Notes: a model not told the origin generated them from the sequence alone. Counted from the first letter of the stretch, positions 1-8,342 are shown. The stretch is DNA of 37,123 nucleotides from Lachnospiraceae bacterium UBA7143 (GCA_002491905.1 DKWV01000054.1:1-37123); one strand, 5' to 3'. Numbers and translations are program-made.

Positions 1-42
1 CCTCTCCGGGCTCGATATAATTTATATAAGCATTACAACATT

Positions 43-72
43 TCGACATATTTTTTAAAATATGGTTAAAAT
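43..72 (+). promoter_or_regulatory. Candidate sigma-A promoter with an embedded palindrome
   Basis: A TCGACA -35-like hexamer (43-48) is followed after 18 nt by TAAAAT (67-72), about 20 nt before the start of the LytTR regulator gene. The spacer holds an 8-bp inverted repeat, CATATTTT/AAAATATG (47-64, 2-nt centre). A palindrome between -35 and -10 would suit an operator, but the region is AT-rich, so chance is possible. Confidence 0.45.
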
Positions 73-92
73 AGAAAGGATACAATTCCCTT

Positions 93-833
93 ATGAAAAT
101 CACAATTTGCGACGACAGCCTCATGGATCTTCTGCATACGGAGAAGCTGTTGTTAAAGTATAAATCAATGTACCCTGACAAAGATTTTGAACTGGAGAAA
201 TTTTCCGATCCCTCCCGACTTTGTCAGCAGATTTCAGCGGGAAAATTGACTGATATTTATATATTGGATATGTTGATGCCGAGACGAACCGGAATTGACA
301 TCGGCAATCTGATTCGGACGTCCGGCGGTGACAGTGTGATTATCTATATTACATCCTCTGAAGATTATGCCCTGGATGCCTACGGTGTGCGGGCGGTAAG
401 ATACCTCTTAAAACCGATTGACGAAAACAGACTGTTTGAAGCGCTGGATTATGCTCTCTCCTACACCAGGCTGAGAATGGATTCTCTGTGTCTGATCAAA
501 ACCAAAGAGGGTCTTCTGCAGAGACCCTATTCTAAAATCGAATATGTAGAAAATGCAGGCAGAAAGCTGGAAGTGCATATGTCCGACGGCGAGATACTAA
601 AGAGCCTGTTTATCAGAAAATCTTTTGAGGAGGAAACGCGAGAGATTGCCGCACAGAGAAATTTCCTGCAGATTCACAAGTCCTTTCTTGTCAACATGGA
701 CTATGTAAAGCAGTTGTCCACAGACAGTGTTATCATGGAATCCGGCAAGCGCCTTCCTGTCAGCCGCGCAAAGGCTGCCAATGTCAAGCGCGAATATCTT
801 CTCTTTGTTTCCGGAAATATAGGTGGGGAATGA
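93..833 (+). CDS. LytTR-family response regulator (AgrA/VirR type)
   Basis: The 246-residue protein has an N-terminal receiver domain (about 1-120) with acidic residues D7/D8, the likely phosphoacceptor D59 in the ILDM segment, and the TS and K residues expected near the domain end. A C-terminal LytTR DNA-binding domain (about 135-240) carries the family-typical segments YSKIEYVE and FLQIHKSFLVN. Members of this family bind direct repeats upstream of target promoters and usually work with GHKL kinases. The next gene is such a kinase and starts one base after this stop codon, so the two form an operon. No agrB or agrD peptide-signal gene is visible, so the stimulus and targets are unknown. The start has an AAAGGA SD about 12 nt upstream. 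Confidence 0.93.
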   Translation: MKITICDDSLMDLLHTEKLLLKYKSMYPDKDFELEKFSDPSRLCQQISAGKLTDIYILDMLMPRRTGIDIGNLIRTSGGDSVIIYITSSEDYALDAYGVRAVRYLLKPIDENRLFEALDYALSYTRLRMDSLCLIKTKEGLLQRPYSKIEYVENAGRKLEVHMSDGEILKSLFIRKSFEEETREIAAQRNFLQIHKSFLVNMDYVKQLSTDSVIMESGKRLPVSRAKAANVKREYLLFVSGNIGGE

Positions 834-834
834 C

Positions 835-2124
835 ATGATTTATGTTCAAAATATATCTTATACGATGAGTCACATTTTCTTTTTGGTGTTCGTCTACCTG
901 TTTATGGTCCACCGCTATTCCAAAAAGAAAACACTGGTCATCTGTTTTCTTTCATACATCTTTACAACTGTAATGAATCAGTTGAAATTAAATATATTTC
1001 CGGGTCATCCATTATTTTACCTCGTTGTAACACTTGTCCAGATTATCATCGCACAGCTTACTGGAATCGTCATTTCCAAAAAGCGCAACAGTAAGGCGCT
1101 GTTTGTAGGATTAAGCGCCTCCAACTATGTTCTGATCGGGAGTATAATCGCCTCTATTCTGTACATTACTACAGGCAGTATCATTCTGTCTGTGGCAGGG
1201 AACCTGATATCGCATGTGGGTATTTTACTTTTGCTTTATTTTTACATCAGAAATACTATTTTTAAATTCTGTGAACGGGATACGGAAAGAAGCTGCTGGG
1301 AAATTTGTCTGATTCCCATATTTTTCTACTGCTGTTTTTCCAGCATTGCATTTTTCCCCTTTACACTTTACGACCACCATGAAAATATCCTTGTCGCCAT
1401 TTTTTTAATTATTACCATGCTGGTGTCCTATCTGGTGGTCATGCGTTATATGGACAGCGAAACAAAGCAGGTGGAAGCCTATTGGAAAAACGTAATGTTC
1501 GGATCCTATATCAAGGGACTGGAAAGTCAGAATTATCTGACGGAAAGATCGGAGCAGAACCTGAAAATACTGCGCCATGACATGAGACATTATTCCATGA
1601 TGATTGATTCTCTTTTGGATCAGAAGGAATATGCAGAAATCAAAAATATAACCGGCCGCATCAATGAGGTGATAAATGAAAACAAAGTCATCCAATACTG
1701 CGAAAACCGGATTGTCAATACGGCGTTCATAACGACAGCAGAACAGGCGCAGTCACTGCAAATTCCCATGCATCTGGATGTCCTGATACCCAGGCAAATC
1801 CCGGTCAATGAATATGCCTTGGCCGTGGTTCTTGCCAACCTTCTGGAAAACGCCGTATTCAGCACAAAAAACGCTACACCCTCCGAAAAAAGCATTGATG
1901 CAAAAATACACTGCACCGATAAATACCTGCTGATCGATGTAGAAAATGACTGTGACCAGGAAATCCTTTTTGACTCCTCAACCGGTCTTCCGAAGAGCAG
2001 CCGCGGCAAGGAACACGGGCTCGGCATGAAGAGCGTACAGGCTTTCTGCGATAAACTGGATGGAACGATAGACTGCTACTGCGAGAACAACAGATTCCGA
2101 ATTATTCTGTACGCAAAGCTTTAA
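835..2124 (+). CDS. GHKL sensor histidine kinase (AgrC/VirS type)
   Basis: The protein has about 429 residues. The N-terminal ~200 residues hold six or so hydrophobic membrane segments. A dimerisation/phosphoacceptor segment follows, with RHDMRHY (histidine near residue 248), then a GHKL ATPase domain with the N-box LANLLENAV and a G-box GLGMKSV near the end. This architecture is that of AgrC-like kinases that sense peptides or membrane-associated signals, without a large extracytoplasmic domain. An in-frame GTG exists at 823, but the ATG at 835 has GGTGGGG about 7 nt upstream and is preferred. It presumably phosphorylates the LytTR regulator immediately upstream. The ligand cannot be inferred. 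Confidence 0.9.
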   Translation: MIYVQNISYTMSHIFFLVFVYLFMVHRYSKKKTLVICFLSYIFTTVMNQLKLNIFPGHPLFYLVVTLVQIIIAQLTGIVISKKRNSKALFVGLSASNYVLIGSIIASILYITTGSIILSVAGNLISHVGILLLLYFYIRNTIFKFCERDTERSCWEICLIPIFFYCCFSSIAFFPFTLYDHHENILVAIFLIITMLVSYLVVMRYMDSETKQVEAYWKNVMFGSYIKGLESQNYLTERSEQNLKILRHDMRHYSMMIDSLLDQKEYAEIKNITGRINEVINENKVIQYCENRIVNTAFITTAEQAQSLQIPMHLDVLIPRQIPVNEYALAVVLANLLENAVFSTKNATPSEKSIDAKIHCTDKYLLIDVENDCDQEILFDSSTGLPKSSRGKEHGLGMKSVQAFCDKLDGTIDCYCENNRFRIILYAKL

Positions 2125-2181
2125 TATTTATAGGTCAAAAATAAGTCACCAACAGATCACAGAGGTCCTTCCGCCATGCCG

Positions 2182-3321
2182 TCACGGTCTCTGTATCACG
2201 AAAGTGTCTTCAAGCAGAATCCAGTTCGGGCGGAAAAAGCGCATGATCTGCCAGTACCCCATCCCCCGCAGAGCAAACTCCGGCAGAAGGGCAAATTTTG
2301 CCTGATAGCTTCTCACATCTTCAAACCACACCTCATGGAGCTGCCCGTTTTTCTCGTATCGGAAAAACGGCGACATAGCCGTCTCGTCAAATTCAATCGG
2401 AACCCCATACTCTGTGGCGATCCGCACAGCCTCCAGATTACTTACTGTAGTTGCACGCGAGGAGCCCTGCACAAAAGGCAGTGTCCAGTCGTATCCGTAG
2501 TTCGGAATCCCCAGATCAATTTTAGCGGGGTCAATACGGGTGACGGCATATTCCACGACCCGCCTCACCTGGTTGATCGGAGCCACAGCCATCGGCGGCC
2601 CGTAGGTGTACCCCCACTCATAGGTCATGAGAAGGACGCTGTCGGCCGCCTCCCCCAAAAGCCTGTAGTCCTTTCCCTCATACAAAAGACCGGCCTGATC
2701 GTCAGAGGTCTTTGGCGCCAGCGCCACGGAGACATGATAGCCGTAAGGAGAGAGGTAATTCCTTACATCCGCCACAAAATCCGCAAAGGGAATTCGGTCC
2801 TCAGGGCGGATGTACTCAAAATCAATGTCCACACCCTGAAAGTTCTTTTCCTGAACGGTTGCAAGAAGATTGTTTAGAAGGTTGTCTTTTGCCTCCTGGT
2901 TATTTACCACAGCGGTGATCAGATAATTATTGAAATTTCCGTCCGGCCCAAGCGGCGTCAGGGTGAGCACCGGGCGCACCCCCTGCGTGAGCGCCGCTTC
3001 AATCATAAAGGTGTAATCTGTCGTCGGCGGAACCAGCTCCCCCTCCGTGGTGAAGCCGTAGGAAAAAACGGAGAGCGATGACAGGTAGGGAAGTGTTTCG
3101 TCCAGCACATTCTGCTGGATAAAAGGATAGGCATAACCGTTCACCCAGGCCGGATAGGATGGCCCGGAAGCCTCCCCCGAAGATAGAAGAAGGGCCTGCC
3201 CGACTGCCAGCGGATAAGGATAGGTAAGCTGATTATTATAAATGACGGAAGACGTAGAGATACCGTGGCTCTCTGCGATGGAGTCTACTGTGTCTCCTGA
3301 TTGTACCACGTAAATTTCCAT
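2182..3321 (-). CDS. LysM-GH18 glycoside hydrolase, SleL/YaaH-like spore peptidoglycan hydrolase family
   Basis: The 379-residue protein has one N-terminal LysM domain (about 2-46, starting YVVQSGDTVDSIAE) and then a GH18 TIM-barrel domain (about 55-365). The catalytic DxDxE is visible as D165-I-D167-F-E169, with E169 the expected acid/base. No signal peptide is present; LysM at the extreme N terminus without a leader is typical of SleL/YaaH-type spore cortex N-acetylglucosaminidases that are packaged into the forespore coat. B. subtilis YaaH and B. cereus SleL usually have two LysM modules, so this is a shorter form. The start has an AGGA SD 7 nt upstream. A role in cortex turnover during germination is inferred from family only; a chitinase-like role is possible. 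Confidence 0.88.
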   Translation of the reverse strand: MEIYVVQSGDTVDSIAESHGISTSSVIYNNQLTYPYPLAVGQALLLSSGEASGPSYPAWVNGYAYPFIQQNVLDETLPYLSSLSVFSYGFTTEGELVPPTTDYTFMIEAALTQGVRPVLTLTPLGPDGNFNNYLITAVVNNQEAKDNLLNNLLATVQEKNFQGVDIDFEYIRPEDRIPFADFVADVRNYLSPYGYHVSVALAPKTSDDQAGLLYEGKDYRLLGEAADSVLLMTYEWGYTYGPPMAVAPINQVRRVVEYAVTRIDPAKIDLGIPNYGYDWTLPFVQGSSRATTVSNLEAVRIATEYGVPIEFDETAMSPFFRYEKNGQLHEVWFEDVRSYQAKFALLPEFALRGMGYWQIMRFFRPNWILLEDTFVIQRP

Positions 3322-3397
3322 AAAGTATTCCTGCTGTTTCTATGGGCTTTTGCTTTATTCTATGCAAATCCCGTAAAAAAGCACCGAATATTTTTCT

Positions 3398-3420
3398 GTG
3401 TAAAACCCGCTGGTTTTCAC
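3398..3420 (-). other. Hairpin at the 3' end of the fructosamine-kinase-like gene
   Basis: On the minus strand GTGAAAACC pairs with GGTTTT-A-CAC around a 4-nt AGCG loop, with one bulge. It overlaps the stop codon. The following bases are not T-rich, so it is a poor intrinsic terminator; it may only protect the 3' end. Confidence 0.3.
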
Positions 3421-4316
3421 GTTCGCCCTACAATGCGTTTCACCTCTGAAAGGTACATTCTCCCAAACATATTCAGGTGATTTAAAAGATGGTACAGATT
3501 ATATATGTCACGCCGGCGTTCATACCCCGGCTGAAAAGGCGCCACTTTTTTATAGGCATCATAAAAGCTCCCCGGGAATCCCCCGAAAAGTTCTGTCATT
3601 GCAATGTCCGCCTCGGCATGTCCCACATAAACTGCCGGGTCAATCAGCCATGCGCTGCCGTCATTCCCCGTAATCACGTTCCCTGACCACAAATCGCCAT
3701 GCAGCAGCGACGGATACTCGGGCTCCACAAGAACCTCATCCAGATGATCGAGGATTCTGTTTATCTTCCTCCAATCCTCCCTGTCAAAATATCCGGCGGC
3801 ATCCCGAAGCTGCGGCTCAAGACGGCACTCTCTAAAGAAATTGACCCAACCGTCACACGGCTTATTTATCTGCCTGCGCCGGCCAATAAAATTGTCGGAA
3901 TTAAAACCATATTTCCCGCCTGAAACCAGTCCGGCTGTCGATGTCCGGTGCATTGCAGCCAACTGCCCGGCAAAATCCTCCCAGTAATTTCCGCCGCTGT
4001 TTTTGCCGGAAATATACTCCAACAGTAAGAAGGCATATCCGCCCCTCCCCTCATCCGTCCCGATAGCAAGAACGCGCGGCGTGCCGATCACTTTGGTTTT
4101 TGCAATGGCAGCCAGTCCAACAGCCTCTGCGGTAAAAAGGGGGAGATTTTCCTTAGTATTGGATTTCATAAAAATGTGCCTGCCGCCTGTCAGCGTCAAT
4201 CGGTATGCTTCATTGATATCCCCGCCGGATATCGGGCTGCTTCTTTCAATTTCGATTCCTTCTCCGAAAAGGGAATGTATGGCGCTGTTCAGGGAAGGGA
4301 AATGCGGTGTAGTCAT
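3417..4316 (-). CDS. Fructosamine kinase family protein (aminoglycoside-phosphotransferase fold)
   Basis: The 299-residue length fits the bacterial fructosamine-3-kinase family. Visible motifs are the catalytic loop HGDLWSGN (206-213), the metal-binding segment DPAVYVGHAEAD (from D226), and a family-typical C-terminal YNLYHLLNHLNMFG. Known members phosphorylate ketosamines or ribulosamines on glycated proteins or sugars and so start deglycation; many bacterial members have unproven substrates. CAGGAG lies 6 nt before the ATG. A possible extended -10 lies about 40 nt upstream, so the gene may be transcribed apart from spmA. Neighbours do not indicate a specific substrate. Confidence 0.92.
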   Translation of the reverse strand: MTTPHFPSLNSAIHSLFGEGIEIERSSPISGGDINEAYRLTLTGGRHIFMKSNTKENLPLFTAEAVGLAAIAKTKVIGTPRVLAIGTDEGRGGYAFLLLEYISGKNSGGNYWEDFAGQLAAMHRTSTAGLVSGGKYGFNSDNFIGRRRQINKPCDGWVNFFRECRLEPQLRDAAGYFDREDWRKINRILDHLDEVLVEPEYPSLLHGDLWSGNVITGNDGSAWLIDPAVYVGHAEADIAMTELFGGFPGSFYDAYKKVAPFQPGYERRRDIYNLYHLLNHLNMFGRMYLSEVKRIVGRT

Positions 4317-4355
4317 ATTATTCTCCTGTAGATTTACTCACTATCATTTTCTTCG

Positions 4356-4364
4356 ATTGTATCA
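4356..4364 (-). promoter_or_regulatory. Extended -10 promoter candidate for the fructosamine-kinase-like gene
   Basis: The minus strand reads TGATACAAT, an extended -10 (TG-N-TACAAT), about 40 nt before the ATG at 4316. No good -35 is present at the expected distance, as is common for extended -10 promoters. Confidence 0.4.
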
Positions 4365-4405
4365 TGGAGCCTCAAAAATATACAGTGCTCCACAACGGAA
4401 AATTA

Positions 4406-5092
4406 TCATATTCTCCGCCTTCTATCCTTCCCCTTACAATACACCACCGCCGTTAACGTACTGATAAACGTTGCCACGATCGCCGGCGCAATAATCCCCG
4501 CTGGATTTACGCTCCCGTACTGACTCCTGTAGGCAATCATATTGACCGGAATAAGCTGCAGGGATGAAATATTTAATATCAAGAAAGTGCACATCTCATT
4601 GCTGGCAACGCGCTCCTGCTTTCCCTTCCCTCTTCCCACGGCTCCTCCGTCATGCACACCCGCCGTTTCTGCACCACTGTTTTTCACGGTTCCAGCTAAA
4701 GAATACCCCGGCGTTCCCCGCTCCGCCTCCAGTTTCGCCAGCTCTTCCATCGCTTTCAATCCCGCAGGCGTACACGCCCAGCCAAGTCCCAGCACATTGG
4801 CGATCAGATTCGTAGCGATATACTCCCTTGCCGGATGCCCCTTCGGTATGCGCGGAAAAAGAAAGCTGATAAAGGGTTGTATCCCCCTCGTCAGCTTTGC
4901 AATCAGGCCCGATTTCTGCGCGATCTCCATAAGCCCCACCCACAGCGCCATCACGCCGATCATAGTGATACAGAGGGACACCGCGTCCCCGGCGGAATCA
5001 AGCGCCGCATTGGTCACCTCCGCCATTTTCCCCGTGAACGCGCCGTACACGACGCCAATCAGAATCATAAATGCCCAGATATAATTTAACAT
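4406..5092 (-). CDS. spmA: Spore maturation protein A (nucleoside-recognition/Gate family)
   Basis: The 228-residue membrane protein has an N terminus typical of SpmA (start MLNYIWAFMI, then VSLCITMIGVMALWVGLMEIA) and the conserved NLIANVLGLGWACTPAGLKAM and ASNEMCTFLILN segments, followed by a C-terminal hydrophobic pair. In Bacillus and Clostridium, SpmA acts with SpmB in spore core dehydration. Two things are odd. First, spmB normally follows directly but is absent; a fructosamine-kinase-like gene follows instead. Second, a glycine-rich stretch of about 35 residues (about 128-162) interrupts the usual continuity before ASNEMCTF, making it longer than the ~196 residues of B. subtilis SpmA. 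The frame is the same on both sides, so it is not an obvious frameshift. Confidence 0.87.
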   Translation of the reverse strand: MLNYIWAFMILIGVVYGAFTGKMAEVTNAALDSAGDAVSLCITMIGVMALWVGLMEIAQKSGLIAKLTRGIQPFISFLFPRIPKGHPAREYIATNLIANVLGLGWACTPAGLKAMEELAKLEAERGTPGYSLAGTVKNSGAETAGVHDGGAVGRGKGKQERVASNEMCTFLILNISSLQLIPVNMIAYRSQYGSVNPAGIIAPAIVATFISTLTAVVYCKGKDRRRRI

Positions 5093-5125
5093 GAAAACCC
5101 CGACAGAAATTCTTTCCTTACTTCC

Positions 5126-5154
5126 ATTCTATGAATTTTCCCACATAATATGTT
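5126..5154 (-). promoter_or_regulatory. SigE-like sporulation promoter candidate upstream of spmA
   Basis: On the minus strand AACATATT (5154-5147) precedes CATAGAAT (5133-5126) by 13 nt, about 35 nt before the spmA ATG. This resembles the mother-cell SigE pattern (ATATT-like -35, CATACAnT-like -10). Bacillus spmA is known to be SigE-dependent. The spacing is slightly short, so this is tentative. Confidence 0.4.
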
Positions 5155-6794
5155 TACCGCCTGTCCGCCGCTCTCGCGCTTTTCCGCTCCGGCCCGCCTC
5201 CCATGTCCATCGCTCCCATAACGGAAATGTCAATTTCTGACGCATCCACCAGCATAGAAGAATCCTCACGCTGTCCTTCATCTGTCGAGGGTATTGTGCC
5301 GTCAAGCTGCCCCTGAACGCTCTCCGCTCTCAGTATTATCGTCTGATACAACATTTCCGCGCCCGACTCATATTCTTCATAGGAATAGAGCGCAGTGGGG
5401 TCTGTTTCCACTAAGGTGTCAATCCGGCTTCTGATTCCCCGATAAACTTCCTGAAACCTTCCGCCCAAAACATACTCCTGTGCCAGCTGCCCTAAATACT
5501 CATGATAGCGTCCGAGATATGTTTCATTTTCTAAAAGAGCGTCAAAAAATGCCGTCCCGGAGAAAGGAGTATCCACCGCGTCATTGACAACCTCCGATGC
5601 GCCGCTCTCCGCCCCGTGGTTCATGCCGCCAAAAGAGAGATTGTAATCCCAGGGAAGAATATTCAGCATACCATTGTATTCGTATAAATAATAATTGTGT
5701 GCCATGTTTCCCGAAAGGCTGTCCAGATTCACGGAAAACGCGTGCACTGCCATATATTTTAATATATTGTCCACATCAAGATATCTCTCAAGCTCCGTTC
5801 CCTCGCTGATATGTTTAAGCGCCGTAACCACTCTGCTGTGATCCGCTTTCCCGGTATTCGTCACCTCGCCGTCCCATATGTCGGAGTAACTGGAAAACTC
5901 CTCGTCAGTGTAGTTGAGATTCGCGCCGTTTCCGCCTCCCATAGAGGACCCTCCGCCCGGCATCTTTCCCATATCCGGCGGCTTCCTCTCTTCCCCGTCT
6001 GCGAAATCAAAATTTCCTTCACCCGGCGGCATATCGTCTTCAAAGTCCGGCCTTTCACCGCCCCTTTCCATCCGATGCTCTTTCCCGGCAGCACCGACAT
6101 CCTCTCCTGGCTGTGGCGGCTGCCCTCCAAAATCTCCACTTTTGGCGCCGCCTCCCATATTCATGCTGTCGGGCTTATACAGTTCGCCATCCACTGTTCC
6201 ATAATTTCGCAGAAGAAAACTCTCCTCCACGGCTTCCAATGCGAGATATACGCCCAGATACTCCCCGTTCACCGATATCTCGGCATAATTGTACAGGGAC
6301 GCGTCCGCTCCAAGATACTGATACATATCGTAGACCACCGCCTCCTTCATATTGGTGGAGTCTGCATAGTTATTATTTAAAATCAGTTTATCAAGGCCAA
6401 GGCAGGTCTGCCCCTCCACATAATGATCAAATTCCAGCTTGAAACTGAACCTGTCCGTATCAGGATTCATGGCAATCGACGACAGACTTGTGTTTCCTTT
6501 TGGCCGGACTCCGACATTGTATAGTTTTTGGTCGTTGATCAGCACATCGCAGGAATAATATTCCTCCGTTATGGCGTTTTCCAGCATTTCCGACCATTCT
6601 TCCTGCGCCATCTGAATATCAATCTGTATCGGTTCCTCCGTATCAAACAGTTCCGATTCATATTCCATCGGCACCCTGACACCGCCAAGAGTCTCCACCG
6701 CCTCCTGCGAAAAAGCCACCACCCAGAGGCAGAAGGCAACTGCTGCCGCCATCATCACGCCAATGATCTTCGTTATATGCTTGTAGGAAATCAT
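5154..6794 (-). CDS. CotH kinase family protein, membrane-anchored
   Basis: The 546-residue protein begins with an uncleaved-looking signal anchor (about 8-29) and has a CotH kinase-like domain outside the membrane. Recognisable parts are VRPKGNTS near residue 98, LGLDKLILNNNYADSTNMKE, NGEYLGVYLALEAVEESFLL (about 173-192) and NILPWDYNLSFGG (around 382), the metal-binding region of CotH proteins. B. subtilis CotH is an atypical protein kinase of spore coat proteins. A Gly/Pro/Met/Asp-rich low-complexity insert (about 208-293) splits the domain. The gene starts 13 nt after the DUF4956 gene (SD AGGGGGG) and is the last of the VTC-DUF4956-CotH operon. Because it is secreted and linked to a polyphosphate polymerase, a surface role is more likely than a coat role; this is inference. 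Confidence 0.88.
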   Translation of the reverse strand: MISYKHITKIIGVMMAAAVAFCLWVVAFSQEAVETLGGVRVPMEYESELFDTEEPIQIDIQMAQEEWSEMLENAITEEYYSCDVLINDQKLYNVGVRPKGNTSLSSIAMNPDTDRFSFKLEFDHYVEGQTCLGLDKLILNNNYADSTNMKEAVVYDMYQYLGADASLYNYAEISVNGEYLGVYLALEAVEESFLLRNYGTVDGELYKPDSMNMGGGAKSGDFGGQPPQPGEDVGAAGKEHRMERGGERPDFEDDMPPGEGNFDFADGEERKPPDMGKMPGGGSSMGGGNGANLNYTDEEFSSYSDIWDGEVTNTGKADHSRVVTALKHISEGTELERYLDVDNILKYMAVHAFSVNLDSLSGNMAHNYYLYEYNGMLNILPWDYNLSFGGMNHGAESGASEVVNDAVDTPFSGTAFFDALLENETYLGRYHEYLGQLAQEYVLGGRFQEVYRGIRSRIDTLVETDPTALYSYEEYESGAEMLYQTIILRAESVQGQLDGTIPSTDEGQREDSSMLVDASEIDISVMGAMDMGGGPERKSARAADRR

Positions 6795-6807
6795 AAATGC
6801 CCCCCTG

Positions 6808-7479
6808 TTAAGACATATACTCGCCGTTATAGCTTACAAGTGTAACATTGCCCACGCCCTCAATATCGTGCAGTCTGTTGACAAAGGATGTGGCCGCGTC
6901 CGTCAGGCGTACCTCTGCCGTCAATTCAATACCGCCCTCATTCACTGTCTTGGATTTTACCAGAAACCGTTTCAATGCCGTCCGCGCCATCTGAACCGCC
7001 GCGTTCTCGGCTTTTTCATCCGTACAGTTTAAAATCAGAATGTAAGGATTCTCATGTACCTTTCGGTTTGCAAAAACAATCAGAATAAGGCCGATTATTG
7101 CAGAACCGATCACTGCCAGCGGAATCATCCCGGCACCGATGACAATCCCCGCCGCAATCGACCAGAACAGATACACAATCTCTATCGGCTCCTTGATCGC
7201 TGCCCGGAAACGGACGATGGAGAGTGCACCCACCATACCGAGAGAGAGCACCACATTAGACGTCACCGCCATGATCACCAGCGTTGTCACGAGAGAAAGC
7301 CCCACCAGCGTCAGGGCAAACCCGCTCGAATACATCACACCGTTGAAAGTCTTTTTGTAGACCACAAAAATAAACAGGCCGATGACAAGTGCAAAAAGCA
7401 TCCCGATCAGCGTGTCAACCGCCGAAAACTGCGTTACATTCTCCAAAAAGCTTGATTTAAAGATATCGTTAAAAGTCAT
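6808..7479 (-). CDS. DUF4956 family polytopic membrane protein
   Basis: The protein has about 223 residues. Five hydrophobic segments lie at about 22-41, 52-72, 74-90, 100-118 and 119-137. The family-typical loop GALSIVRFRAAIKEP (84-98) sits between TM3 and TM4, and a soluble ACT/ferredoxin-like C-terminal domain (about 145-223) ends in HDIEGVGNVTLVSYNGE. The arrangement resembles MgtC-like membrane proteins with a C-terminal ACT-like domain, but the function is unknown. The ATG at 7479 has GGAG 6 nt upstream; an ATG at 7491 lies too close to its SD. The gene sits between VTC and CotH genes, a recurrent three-gene set in Firmicutes, so it is probably a membrane partner for one of them. Confidence 0.85.
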   Translation of the reverse strand: MTFNDIFKSSFLENVTQFSAVDTLIGMLFALVIGLFIFVVYKKTFNGVMYSSGFALTLVGLSLVTTLVIMAVTSNVVLSLGMVGALSIVRFRAAIKEPIEIVYLFWSIAAGIVIGAGMIPLAVIGSAIIGLILIVFANRKVHENPYILILNCTDEKAENAAVQMARTALKRFLVKSKTVNEGGIELTAEVRLTDAATSFVNRLHDIEGVGNVTLVSYNGEYMS

Positions 7480-7498
7480 TTTTCTCTCCATCCTTTCC

Positions 7499-8191
7499 TT
7501 AACCGAACCGCCTGCAGACCTCGTATTTTGAAAACGCTGTCTGACGCAGAGTGTTTGTCTGTATAATCTGTCGGATGATTTCCGGCAGAAATGTATCGTA
7601 TTTTACTTCCAGTACCATATCCTGCGGCTCCCCCGCCGTATCAATATCTATGACCCGCTCCTCCAGAAAATCCCTGTGGTACAGGGTTGTCCGAATATGG
7701 GAATCAAAAGTAATCCGCACATTTCCCGCCTGATAAATATATGGCTCACGTATATAGGATACCAGTACTCTCGGGCGAAGCATCTGGTAATGCATTTTCG
7801 CATACAGTTCCCTCACCAGCGACTCGGAATGCTCTCTCATCCATTCCGTTCTGCCTTCCAGTAATTCCCTGCACTCCTTTTCCGTAATCTGCGCATCTAT
7901 TTTCATGCACAGATCGTTTTTCTTTATCTTCTTTTCCAGTGTCAGATATGTAAAATCGTCGTTATAATATCTGATTCTGAATTTCTCCCGCACAGGAACG
8001 CCATCCGCCTTTTCCCGCAGAACCTTATCCATATAATTATCAAAATAAATACTCCGTATCAGATACCTGCCGTCCGCGCCCGTATGTAAGTCACTTCGCA
8101 TGACAGTTCTCAGACGGTTTCTCAATTCTATATATTGCGCATAACCGATTCGGTATTTCAGTTCATGCCGGAATTTCTCTTCACGGTTCAC
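7499..8191 (-). CDS. VTC-domain polyphosphate polymerase family protein
   Basis: The protein has about 230 residues and consists of one VTC/triphosphate-tunnel domain. Tunnel-type motifs are visible: ELKYR (10-14), RSIYFDN (46-52), REKFRIRYY (68-76), LEKKIK (85-90), RPRVLVSYIREPY (139-151), RITFD (159-163), LEVKYD (194-199, E195 a likely metal ligand) and SKY (221-223). In yeast Vtc4 this fold makes polyphosphate from ATP. A longer frame opens at 8230, but the GTG at 8191 has a strong GGAAGGAGAGGA SD and fits the domain start, so it is chosen. It lacks membrane segments and the SPX domain of the fungal protein; the DUF4956 protein next to it may supply the membrane part. Confidence 0.88.
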   Translation of the reverse strand: MNREEKFRHELKYRIGYAQYIELRNRLRTVMRSDLHTGADGRYLIRSIYFDNYMDKVLREKADGVPVREKFRIRYYNDDFTYLTLEKKIKKNDLCMKIDAQITEKECRELLEGRTEWMREHSESLVRELYAKMHYQMLRPRVLVSYIREPYIYQAGNVRITFDSHIRTTLYHRDFLEERVIDIDTAGEPQDMVLEVKYDTFLPEIIRQIIQTNTLRQTAFSKYEVCRRFG

Positions 8192-8195
8192 CCAA

Positions 8196-8207
8196 TCCTC
8201 TCCTTCC
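8196..8207 (-). promoter_or_regulatory. Strong ribosome binding site selecting a GTG start
   Basis: The minus strand reads GGAAGGAGAGGA, with its AGGAG core 8 nt before the GTG at 8191. This decides the VTC start over the ATG at 8230, which has only a weak, badly spaced AAAGG. Confidence 0.75.
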
Positions 8208-8245
8208 ATGCTGTATTGCAACTGTCCCATACCTTTGCATTCCCA

Positions 8246-8274
8246 AATAAAAACTCAAAAATGTTTTGTGTAAA
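8246..8274 (-). promoter_or_regulatory. Candidate promoter of the VTC-DUF4956-CotH operon
   Basis: On the minus strand TTTACA (8274-8269) and TTTATT (8251-8246) are separated by 17 nt, within the 212-nt gap (8192-8403) after the kinase gene. The match is moderate. It would give a leader of roughly 50 nt and allow the module to be expressed independently of the upstream MATE-regulator-kinase genes. Confidence 0.4.
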
Positions 8275-8342
8275 GGCATGGTTAAAGTATAGAGGCCTTT
8301 CCTGAAATGTACTTAAAATCAGTTGTGTTTTTTTAATGAACA

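Noticed and set aside
93..2124. Complete agr quorum-sensing locus
   Set aside because: No AgrB-like processing protease or AgrD-like small peptide frame is visible downstream, and only 92 bases are available upstream, so only the regulator-kinase pair can be claimed.
3337..3377. SigE/SigK-like -10 (CATAGAAT) before the GH18 gene
   Set aside because: No matching -35 is found at the right distance for either sporulation sigma factor, so I did not annotate a promoter although sporulation control is plausible.
4003..4464. 153-codon plus-strand frame across the fructosamine-kinase and spmA ends
   Set aside because: It lies opposite two convincing genes, lacks an SD and has shadow-like composition.
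4600..4715. Frameshift inside spmA to explain the glycine-rich stretch
   Set aside because: The conserved SpmA segments before and after are in the same frame without a stop, so an insertion or natural variant is simpler.
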